In this document: positions 58,101 through 64,000 of the stretch, one piece after another | Position numbering within the stretch: the first letter of the stretch is position 1 | Layout of the letters: each line of letters begins with the position of its first letter | Origin: Antedon mediterranea | Lineage: Eukaryota; Echinodermata; Crinoidea; Comatulida; Antedonidae | Direction: 5' to 3' | Assembly: GCF_964355755.1 (NCBI RefSeq) | Contig: NC_092677.1 | Coordinates: forward strand, 5,895,001-5,959,000 | DNA length: 64,000 bases | The notes under the pieces: generated by a model | What the model was told of the DNA's origin: nothing | Databases searched by the model: none | The model's input: the letters and a program-made list of their open reading frames with translations, nothing else | Translations under genes and position numbers: made by a program

Positions 58101-59470
58101 GATACCACACCCATCTCATCTAGTTTCAAATTTTTAAAGTTTTTTTTGGGTTTTTCAGTTAAATAGGCCGACTAACCAGAACGTCGACCCGGACTATTCG
58201 CTGGGCTTTCTACGGGCTCTTTTTGCTTTACAGTGCATTATGTTGATCATATGGACGAACTGGAACAGCATATTCCATAAACAATATAAATAATCTTTCA
58301 AAACTACCAAATATGGTAGTGATATGACATCATCATGTCCATATTATGGTCACATCACATTATTTTATCACATACAGTTTAATAGTGTAAAATAAACCAT
58401 GATTGGATAGATGATGTATAGAATAGGATGATTGTAATTGGTTTTGTCTACACTATCAAACTAGTTTGACAAAAAGTTTGATGTGCCCAAAAATGGTAGT
58501 TAATATGTTGAAATATAATAATGCTATGACATCATTATGTCTATATATGGCCAAAGAACATTTTTTGTGTCACACACATTGATAGTGTAGGCTGGTAATA
58601 CGTTATAGCATGAAAGATTTTTTTACTCCATGGTTATAGTGTATGTCTGTGATTTAAGTCGATAAAGACCTGTTTTGACAAGTATAAATTTGGATCAATA
58701 ATACAAGCATTCGAGTAAAAATGACAACTGAATGTAAGCTGAGAAAATATGCAATTCTCTTATTGCATTTGAATCAAGATAATTTACATCATGATATGAA
58801 CATTATTGTTCTAATTTACACAAGTTCAGATTTTGGTAGTTTTGCTTTCCAGGATTGATTTCATATACTTTGTTCTCTGTATAACAGTCTAAGGATACAT
58901 TTTCAGTTATTACATCTGATAAATGTTAAGAAATTATGGATCATACTTAAATGTCCATTCATTTTGCACAAACAAATTAAGACTGACATTATTTTGTGCA
59001 ATTATCTTTTAGACGATTCTCTATATCTAAATTACTCCAGTATAACGCTAAACGTAACTTTTTTCTTTTCCTCTACGTGATATTGTTCACTGAATTTGCT
59101 TACGATACTGTGAACAAATAATGTTATTGTAGAGATGCAGGACTGAGAATATATCGGGTGATTTGTTTTTTCAATTTTTAATTCTTTATATTTTTTAATT
59201 TCAAAGAAAATACCTGTAACATTTCAATAGTATAGATATATAGTACGTGGCAAAGTTATTTTATCCTATGTATGTTTCGTGATCAACCCTTAAACGTAAT
59301 TTATCCGTTTAATCATGAAATAAATCTAAACGGTAATAAATTATGTTTGATAGAGTGATGCAAAAATTCTCATTAATATGGCGTTCTACATTGTAGGGAT
59401 AAGAAACCGCTGATATAGTTATATTGTTGAACTTACCTAATCGTGTGATTGCGTTGCAGACATACTTAAA
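28021..59470 (-). CDS. Ig/fibronectin-III cell-surface protein, probably GPI-anchored (5' end not found)
   Basis: Twelve exons join without a frame break into 1728 nt (575 residues plus stop). In order: end of an Ig domain (YVCNA), a Cys-containing Ser/Thr-rich linker (13-62), Ig (64-164; TLAC, RWTK, DAGSYQC), Ig (166-269; LSCWAD, VTWFRA, AGKYICYANNSLG), Ig (271-367; TLACKI, LKWFKDG, DYGNYTCMATNPLG), one FN3 domain (369-484), a Ser/Thr/basic linker, and a hydrophobic C-terminus ILVIICVLICKFIML directly before TGA. Such a terminal hydrophobic tail after a polar spacer (YNEARTNR) fits a GPI-attachment signal; a tail-less membrane anchor is the alternative. The Ig+FN3 order suggests a neural/adhesion-type receptor, but I cannot name an orthologue. 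No kinase domain was seen. The signal peptide and earlier domains are missing and probably lie beyond the right edge. Confidence 0.8.
28140..29795. other. Last intron of the Ig/FN3 gene
   Basis: AT-rich. Contains a dispersed repeat at 28440-28566; otherwise nothing recognised. Confidence 0.6.
28440..28566. repeat. Dispersed repeat 'tttatgcattacg...', copy 2
   Basis: Shares the 66-bp core with 17173-17238 and, together with an upstream phrase atctggcttgtaca, a longer match with 36690-36800. Confidence 0.6.
29796..29879 (-). CDS. Ig/FN3 gene exon: basic Ser/Thr linker
   Basis: 84-nt phase 1-1 exon (acceptor ctttgtttag, donor g|gtaact) encoding AGTAKSILTSFRKNQRKAST and LHAPTNP. Its composition would also suit a cytoplasmic tail, but no membrane segment precedes it in the joined model. 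Confidence 0.65.
30391..30564 (+). mobile_element. Non-LTR retrotransposon remnant (C-terminal end of reverse transcriptase ORF)
   Basis: The open frame contains SVEKVQKRALRIMLGNN and ELSVTGLPTLVERRNKLVL. The phrase (L/V)EKVQKRALRI(I/M)LG...LGLPTLxERR is the conserved tail of jockey/CR1-like LINE proteins. It lies in plus orientation inside an intron of the minus-strand Ig/FN3 gene. The upstream reverse transcriptase core is missing. Confidence 0.75.
31314..31518 (-). mobile_element. tRNA-derived SINE-like unit, duplicate A
   Basis: About 204 bp almost identical to 31678-31880. Contains a tRNA-like region on the minus strand (31428-31498) followed by a tail with aattaattaattt and ending aggcaatgaacattaattct when read on plus. 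Confidence 0.75.
31428..31498 (-). tRNA. tRNA-like sequence (cloverleaf, anticodon ATC), probably SINE head
   Basis: 71 nt with all four stems: gccccag/ttggggc acceptor, gtct/ggac D-stem, tctgc/gcagg anticodon stem with loop atatcaa, and ccgag/cttgg T-stem. The A box (tggtctaatggttagga) resembles Glu/Asp-type tRNAs. Anticodon ATC would read the Asp codon GAT, which is unusual. No CCA and the repeated context favour a SINE over a functional tRNA. Confidence 0.5.
31678..31880 (-). mobile_element. tRNA-derived SINE-like unit, duplicate B
   Basis: Second copy of the 31314-31518 unit in the same orientation, with only a few substitutions (cagaatgag versus gagaatgag; accaagac versus accgagac). Confidence 0.75.
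31792..31862 (-). tRNA. tRNA-like sequence, second copy (anticodon ATC)
   Basis: Same 71-nt cloverleaf as 31428-31498 with one T-loop/stem change (cttggt to ctcggt on the minus strand), which keeps pairing and improves the T-stem. Part of the duplicated unit. Confidence 0.5.
32622..32750. mobile_element. Short element with GTCGGT-type internal repeats, copy 1 (inverted)
   Basis: Ends gcagtcgcgtgctc... and ...gcatgcgactaaaaa enclose an (accg)n-rich run and gttaactgt. Read on minus it matches copies at 38641-38760 and 42307-42434. Confidence 0.65.
33481..33685. mobile_element. Fold-back element, TAAGCGTGGCTCCCACTAG ends
   Basis: taagcgtggctcccactag at left and ctagtgggaaccacgcttta at right are inverted copies. 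The interior is unusually GC/CpG-rich (cgcaacgcagcg, gcgttacgttgc) compared with the surrounding intron. Confidence 0.8.
34370..34441 (-). CDS. Ig/FN3 gene exon: Thr-rich linker
   Basis: 72-nt phase 1-1 exon (acceptor gtatttgtag, donor g|gtaaag) encoding AKPIEVSSIITSQQDTTFTK and TTAS. A short stalk after the FN3 domain. Confidence 0.68.
34654..34764. mobile_element. MITE, 'acactatcaaa' family, compact copy
   Basis: 111 bp with inverted ends aagctctgactacactatca and tgatagtgtagacagagctt. Internal phrases gatgtgctcattatggat and atgatgtaatcactaccatg link it to 18720-18873 and 58444-58590. Confidence 0.8.
36127..36331 (-). CDS. Ig/FN3 gene exon: second half of the FN3 domain
   Basis: Acceptor tgtttttccag, donor g|gtattt. 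Phase 0 in, phase 1 out. Contains TTLENLRKNSTYFVIMEATN, matching the L..L.p.t.Y.v.v.A.N core of FN3 strands E-F. Confidence 0.85.
36690..36800. repeat. Dispersed repeat 'tttatgcattacg...', copy 3
   Basis: Core tgtttatgcattacgtcatt ... gcataacggattgtaactat then cgccatcat, preceded by atctggcttgtt. Matches copies 1 and 2. Confidence 0.6.
37354..37499 (-). CDS. Ig/FN3 gene exon: first half of the FN3 domain
   Basis: Acceptor attttttttag, donor gtaagtat. Phase 1 in, phase 0 out. Contains RPVAPIIVSSPIG, YILKWQV (the conserved B-strand Trp) and FKIQYKLEAD, as in fibronectin III. Confidence 0.82.
38641..38760. mobile_element. Short element with GTCGGT-type internal repeats, copy 2
   Basis: tttttagtcgcgttgacgtg ... 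tttggtcggtcggtctg ... gcacgcgactgcagc. Ends AGTCGCG and CGCGACT are inverted. Confidence 0.65.
39349..39975. repeat. ATC-rich degenerate minisatellite
   Basis: About 25 degenerate units of roughly 24-27 bp around the phrase atctccacattatcttcatc gtcatc. It creates a spurious open frame at 39630-39980. Confidence 0.85.
41404..41660. repeat. GC-rich degenerate tandem array
   Basis: Units around gagccgacgtacggccgaac, then diverging to catccggaacgggcctgacg with tgcgacagaa. CpG-dense in an otherwise AT-rich intron, with repeat length roughly 45-55 bp. Weaker copies extend to about 41790. Confidence 0.75.
42307..42434. mobile_element. Short element with GTCGGT-type internal repeats, copy 3
   Basis: ttttagtcgcgtggacgcga then a (gtcg)n/(gtct)n run at about 42343-42382 and ttttagcacgcgacttctgg. 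Same ends as copies 1 and 2. Confidence 0.7.
44235..44557. mobile_element. MITE, TTAAAGATGTATTGTCCCC family (copy 2)
   Basis: ttaaagatgtattgtccccc at left and ggggacaatacattttaaag at right. The interior shares gttttaatgaagttaatcac (reverse of the 9300-9649 phrase). Confidence 0.8.
45768..45901 (-). CDS. Ig/FN3 gene exon: second half of the last Ig domain
   Basis: Acceptor attctgcag, donor g|gtaaga. Phase 2 in, phase 1 out. Contains KPRDYGNYTCMATNPLGNG, a textbook I-set strand F-G. Confidence 0.87.
46534..46693 (-). CDS. Ig/FN3 gene exon: first half of the last Ig domain
   Basis: Acceptor attttctag, donor ag|gtaaaa. Phase 1 in, phase 2 out. Contains EFVTLACKINAIPNATLKWF then KDGSELD, the B-C strand Cys and Trp. 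Confidence 0.85.
47264..47578 (-). CDS. Ig/FN3 gene exon: complete Ig domain
   Basis: 315-nt phase 1-1 exon (acceptor ttctctag, donor t|gtaagt). Contains MILSCWADGIP, TWFRADNRQI and HAGKYICYANNSLGHS, a full I-set/C2 pattern, with sequons NIT and NNS. Confidence 0.88.
48965..49430. repeat. 30-bp minisatellite (about 15 degenerate copies)
   Basis: Unit aaaatacaatatctcgtagg atcgcggtca. The central copies (49160-49280) are nearly perfect at 30-bp spacing and the edges are degenerate. The 30-bp period (divisible by 3) produces long spurious minus-strand frames. Confidence 0.9.
49711..49875 (-). CDS. Ig/FN3 gene exon: second half of the same Ig domain
   Basis: Acceptor ctaacag, donor g|gtacgt, phase 1-1. 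Contains TDLNLTVNKTHYVITI and ATDAGSYQCTVGE, the canonical D-x-G-x-Y-x-C of strand F. Confidence 0.82.
50926..51200. repeat. GAT-rich degenerate array
   Basis: Runs of gatgatgatgatgag mixed with ggtgatgacg and gataatgaca. Longer periodicity is visible (tgatggtgatgacg recurs at about 50950, 51033 and 51120). Confidence 0.85.
51570..51710 (-). CDS. Ig/FN3 gene exon: first half of an Ig domain
   Basis: Acceptor atctttcag, donor g|gtatgc, phase 1-1. Contains SITLACPRLG (Cys of strand B) and KYRWTKIKP (Trp of strand C), with sequons NQS and NSS. Confidence 0.8.
52671..52823 (-). CDS. Ig/FN3 gene exon: Cys-containing, Ser/Thr-rich linker
   Basis: Acceptor cttttccatag, donor g|gtacgt, phase 1-1, 50 full codons. 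Starts KCTSLIYGSTDIPCKDDNC, then a Ser/Thr/Pro-rich run (LTSSSTAQKTTSEDTQNSTP) likely to be heavily O-glycosylated. Confidence 0.7.
58300..58395. mobile_element. MITE, 'acactatcaaa' family, partial copy
   Basis: Contains aatatggtagtgatatgaca and tgtccatattatggtcacat, then tttaatagtgta. Shares internal phrases with 18720-18873. Confidence 0.6.
58444..58590. mobile_element. MITE, 'acactatcaaa' family, copy with both ends
   Basis: Starts ttgtctacactatcaaac and ends cattgatagtgtagg, with atgacatcattatgtctata in the middle. Confidence 0.7.
59437..59470 (-). CDS. Ig/FN3 gene, 34-nt exon (end of an Ig domain)
   Basis: Acceptor attgtgttttag and perfect donor g|gtaagttc. Phase 0 in, phase 1 out. Encodes FKYVCNAITRL, the F-strand Y-x-C of an Ig domain, and joins in phase to the next exon. 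Very short, so less certain than the other exons. Confidence 0.55.
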
Positions 59471-60414
59471 CTAAAACACAATAAAGTATCATAAGGGAAT
59501 AATGTTTTTTTTACAAACCACGTTTGGCCCGGATCCTAAGTTTGTCATATATAATAGGCAAGCTATGCGATACGGTATCACATGTTTTAGATATATGACG
59601 CCTGTTTCATATACCATAACCTAACCTAACCAACTCTTCTATGATACATGCACCACATTTGGTACACGTAAATGCGTAATTTGCCTATGATATTATTCAA
59701 ATATAGTGGAGATTTGCATATTATACAGGTGATTCGGGCGCCAAATTTAATAAAAATAAACAATAAGTCTACAATAACAAGTTTTGTAAGGATATCTTTC
59801 AGGCCTAAATATTATATTTAAAACATTTTAAAATTAAGGAAATATTGTAAAAAAGATTGGGATTCATAATTTGCATATGGATGACGTTGCAATTTCTTCC
59901 AATTAAACGTGTCTGAAGTTCGAGAAAATAGTTTGATGTATGTCATTTTTTCAATATACTTATGTGTGTTTTTGTGTGTTTAGTTGTTTCATTTTCTGTA
60001 TTTGATATGCTTAAAATGCGCGATATAGAAAGTACGCAGTTGTCATGAGCCCTGACTAGCAACATTAAACACATTCATTTAGTCAGATATTTAACAGATT
60101 CAGTTCCAAACGTTCTAGAATTGTAAGTAAACTTGTGAGATATTTCTATTTTTATAGATTTCTAATATTGTGTTCTTTTTTCAGATAATTTTGCTGATGA
60201 TGAATTATATAAATGTATACACATGTCACTCTTCTGACTCAATCAATCGAACGCAGTGATGCTTTGTATATTTGACCCATATGCATTTTCTGTCCACATT
60301 ATAATACGCAATGAGGAGCGAATGAACAAGGTTCATATTGAGAATTGTTAATATAGACTACTTACAATTATCAATGATTGCTATGGTTTAATTGCCATCA
60401 TTCTGGTTGGTTAT

Positions 60415-60430
60415 GGGGCGGGGGGGGGGG
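60415..60430. repeat. Poly(G) run
   Basis: ggggcggggggggggg in AT-rich sequence. Confidence 0.9.
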
Positions 60431-63379
60431 ATGTGAGAATGGGTATGGGTTTATGACGACAATACAGAAACTGTTACTACTGCCTGAAGTGACCTCAGTA
60501 AAGAATAAACCTCCTTATTATATTGTGTTTAGTTTACACTAGGCCAAATAAGATTATGTCAAAACTACAGTATGCTTTATATTATCCTACGTTGTGATGT
60601 AATCTTTGCGTTAGGCCTATCTTTAAGTGCATTATGGAAGACGACTATAAAAATACACAACAAGAATAAGAGGTGATTAAATACTACGAGTATTACAAAT
60701 CTGAATTAAGCCAATTAAATCGTTAGAGAAATATGCACAAGGAGAGGCCTACTTTAATGTACAACCGGATGGTTTTCTTCCATCCAACATGCTGAGAGTT
60801 CAAGAATCTTCGAATGTGGAGGCCATGCAAAAGGATAGGATACAACGATACACGAAGTTATTTGTTACTGCGATTATTACAAATCAGATGTAAGCCAATT
60901 ATAAAGCTTGTGATGAGCCATTTATGTTGGGAGGCCTACTTAAGTGGGAGGTTTGGAATAACTATGAGATACGACTGAATTTTATTACATTTTTTGATCA
61001 TTTTCAAAGACAAACAACATTTCCGAATTGACTTATTTTTAAATAGCATAAATACGGTATCGTTACTGGTGAAGTTACTGTCTTATCGTAGGCCGAATTA
61101 AATATTAGAAAACCATGCAAAAGACACCTACTATTGAACATTTTTAGAAACTGTAGTAGTGAATGTACTACATTATTAATTGATAACTAATGTCAGTTTG
61201 CAGGAATTTAAAGAAAATATTTTTTAAAACATCTTGTTTTATACCTATTTTACATTCTGAGAAATTTACATCTTTAAGAGAATTTTGAATTTGAAAAAAA
61301 ATTAATTTTAAATTGAATTAATGTTTCATTCATAAATAAAGGTAATAAATAAGGTAATACAACATTTACAAGAGAACAAAAATATGGCTATGATTTATGA
61401 TCAATTACTTTATTTTCAATTTTGTTATGAAACCATGCATAAATAACCAAGCCCATAACTAGGCCAATTGTGTATTCTTAATGTGATGGCCTGTTATAGT
61501 GCAGTTAATTTTCTAACAATAAGGGTGATAAAACACATTGTGTTTAAGATTTTTAAACAATAAACATTTGATCATAAATGATAGCATATCGAATCCATTA
61601 TCAACTTATCTGGATGTGTTTATTTTCTAGCTTTTAAAGTAATTCTAATGGATCTGGAAAGCTTTTTCCAATTAATACGTAAACCTCTGCACTGAATTGT
61701 TTTTTAGAATGAAGAAGAGTCACAAAAAGAGATGAATTTAATACAATTTGAAGTCTGTTAGTTGCTGTTATTTATGTTTAATAATAGTAAAAAAATGTCA
61801 ATTTAGTAATAATTCTTTCTTGAACTTAAAATGACCACGGGGGACGATTGAGTACTAATCATGTAATTTATAATATTGAAGGGAAAAAATGACGTAATGT
61901 ATTTTGTATTTAAATAAGTTGATGTGATGTGAGATACAAACAAGTATCCTCTTTCGTTATGACTGATTCCGCATTTAAAGTGAATTACGACGAAGACCAA
62001 TGTGTATAATTAACGTAACGATCAAAATGGTTGAATGTCTTAATATAGAAATAAGCAAAAATTGTAATCATAAAAATGAGAAATGATATGTCAAGGAACG
62101 AAGACAAGTTAGTTCAACCCTTAGTTTAACAAGATATAAAACAAATGTATTTCCCCAGAGGACAATTCGGTTAAACCAAGTATTAACCTTTTCAGTTGTT
62201 TTTAGGTTATATGCTAGAATTGATTTTGAGTATGAAAACAGAGCTGCGATGAAAGCCGACTATGACAATTTATTGATATCCTAGTTTATGTCACATATTC
62301 GTTATGTTTTCTTCCAAAACGAACCTTTTATAAGTAGAAACTACGATAACCAATATAAATGATTACGAAATCTTTTCAAAACACTATCAAAACAGCCAAG
62401 AATACAATGTACAGTATGTAGGTCTAATTTAAGATGGGGAAAATGAAGTAGTAGGGCCTAGTTAAAAGATTGAAGGATCATGGACAATAATTTTTATAAC
62501 ACGTCATCTGAGTATATCATTGCCATTTCATTGGTAATCACGTGCTATTTAGATTCAGCATTTAATCTATTGCAAGAAAGTGTTTTAATTGTACTGCTTT
62601 ACGGCAGCTTTTGGTTTTCCAAAAATTGTTTGCAAACGCGGAGCATGCAATGGTCGATCGCTTTTGAAAAAAGAGTGCTGCCTACTGCCATTTTGAATGG
62701 CCTGTCTCCGAGCATTTGATAATGAATAAAGATGGAAGCAATTGAGTTATAGAATACAGCTTTTCTTCAGAACATAGGTGTGTTATGTATAAACACGGTA
62801 GTGAATGTGCAGAATATTTTATTATCCTTTATTCTAACGATTGGATATTAAACCGATGGGACTCATCATTATTTTAATAGCATTTAGGGCCTATATTCAT
62901 TTTGTTGCCATAACATACAATACTGCGTTTATCTAGCTTACAAATTCAATCCAAGTGTTCTGCTTTACTAATAATAGAGTCAATCCCCCATTAACCTAAA
63001 CAAGCTGTATTTTCTCAACTTTATTCTCTTATAATATAGACAGTTCTTTATGGGATTCAAAAGAATAGTTTTCAGTAAAAAGATGACGTAAGAGCAACCA
63101 TTAATCGCAATTGAACAATGTACACATTGACTTTAACAAATGCGCACAACATAATGGACTTGCTCTACATTATCTGGGGAAGGTAGATTTTAATATACGA
63201 GATGTTCACTGTGACAAATCATTTCCTGCTACTATTTCTGTCTTACATTTAAGAGAGTATTCTACGTGATCTATTTACAGTTCACTTTTACTAGAGTATG
63301 AGCAGAATCGATTCAAGAAGCTATGTTACAGAAGATGAATGTTTCAGTATTGCCATTTTATAACACCATTATAACACTA

Positions 63380-63422
63380 TAGGTGTAATTATTCAATAGG
63401 CCCTATTGAATAATTACACCTA
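63380..63422. repeat. 43-nt perfect palindrome
   Basis: Two 21-bp perfect inverted arms (starting taggtgtaattattcaatag) separated by one base, centred at 63401. Confidence 0.9.
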
Positions 63423-64000
63423 AATATAATATATCGTACGGGTAACAGTTAAATGGCTAGTATTGGTAAAGTTACCCAGGCGGTACCATAGTAATGATGG
63501 CCAGGTACAGTACAGGTAGCGATACTACATGTAAAACATGTATGCGATATATCACATTCATGCTTATTTATTTACCGTGGTCCCTACGCCTACCAAAGTT
63601 AGCGATAGTTGCGCCAATAAACCCAACTTACCCGGAAAAATATACCTAATATGATTAGGCCTAGAAGCAATGAGAACAGCGAGGTCGTCGCTTTCCACAC
63701 ACCCCACTGATGATGGCAACGTATATAAAGATGGAGATAGAAATATGAATTGACCTAATCAGCATAATTAACAAATGCATTTTGCATTTTGACTATTGAC
63801 TAGTATAAAACGATATCAATTTTCAGGAATGCAGTTCAATAATTGCTATAGTTGTCAATGGTATAATACTAAAACATCATGCAGACAACGAATGATAATC
63901 GTCCTTCGACAATTGAGATATAACAGTATTATAAAACGTGAAAAGAAAAAGAAGACAAAGCATAGAATTCTGAAATGCAAGATGACTGCATAAGGCACAC

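Larger units (their letters stand above)
52824..59436. other. 6.6-kb intron of the Ig/FN3 gene
   Basis: AT-rich. Fold-back copies of the 'acactatcaaa' family at about 55026-55110 (one end), 58300-58395 and 58444-58590. No other gene recognised. Confidence 0.55.
59471..64000. other. Right-hand end, probably intron of the Ig/FN3 gene
   Basis: AT-rich, with a G-run (60415-60430), a 43-nt palindrome (63380-63422) and a fold-back end (63681-63704). I could not find the preceding Ig exon or a signal peptide here. Confidence 0.45.

Noticed and set aside
28021-59470. Idea that the minus-strand gene is a receptor tyrosine kinase
   Set aside because: No kinase motif (GxGxxG, VAVK, HRDL, DFG) on the minus strand downstream of FN3, and a stop follows the hydrophobic tail.
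62480-62719. 79-codon plus-strand frame near the right edge
   Set aside because: No domain, no splice context and no second copy in the window; could be an unknown repeat but unsupported.

Overview
This is AT-rich, intron-rich animal nuclear DNA. Long introns, GT-AG exons of 34 to 330 bp, many short fold-back (MITE-like) elements, tRNA-derived SINEs and LINE scraps all point to a metazoan. The palindrome TAGGCCTA and its extensions (aggcctac, taggccta) recur throughout, and the CHEK1 and Ig-superfamily exons are metazoan. I lean towards a marine deuterostome invertebrate such as an echinoderm, from general impression only and with modest confidence. Most open frames in the window are chance or repeat-derived; the real genes were assembled by following splice sites and intron phase.

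Three protein-coding genes can be supported. (1) Positions 1 to about 6,050, minus strand: the 5' part of CHEK1 (checkpoint kinase 1). It has a non-coding first exon, the start-codon exon with the Gly-rich loop, the exon with catalytic Lys38, and the exon with helix C and the hinge; the rest lies left of the window. A palindromic E2F-like site and an inverted CCAAT box sit just upstream of exon 1. (2) Positions 10,974/11,022 to 20,161, plus strand: a five-exon gene for a 299-residue secreted protein with a signal peptide, an unrecognised two-cysteine segment and two Ig domains. One intron is of GC-AG type, and an 18-nt in-phase candidate microexon lies in another. (3) Positions 28,021 to beyond 59,470, minus strand: at least 12 exons (575 codons visible) of a cell-surface protein. 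It has the end of one Ig domain, a Cys/Ser/Thr-rich linker, three more Ig domains, one fibronectin type III domain, a basic Ser/Thr linker and a C-terminal hydrophobic tail ending at the stop. This suggests GPI anchoring or a membrane anchor with no cytoplasmic tail. No kinase domain was found for it. Its 5' end lies outside the window or was not recognised.

Layout: CHEK1 (minus) and the secreted Ig gene (plus) are divergent, separated by about 5 kb packed with fold-back elements (6.17-7.74 kb, 8.08-8.99 kb, 9.30-10.36 kb). The secreted Ig gene and the GPI-type Ig/FN3 gene are convergent, separated by about 8 kb holding SINEs, small fold-backs and a palindromic 71-bp minisatellite. That minisatellite lies just past the stop of gene 3 and carries repeated AATAAA on its sense strand. 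From 28 kb to the right edge the window is mostly introns of gene 3, with SINE duplications, ATC/GAT-rich arrays, a 30-bp minisatellite, a GC-rich array and several dispersed short repeat families.

No bacterial-style system, CRISPR array or intact transposase was seen. The most interesting items are the two facing Ig-superfamily genes, the candidate microexon, the GC-AG intron, the polyadenylation-signal-bearing hairpin minisatellite, and the several fold-back families.
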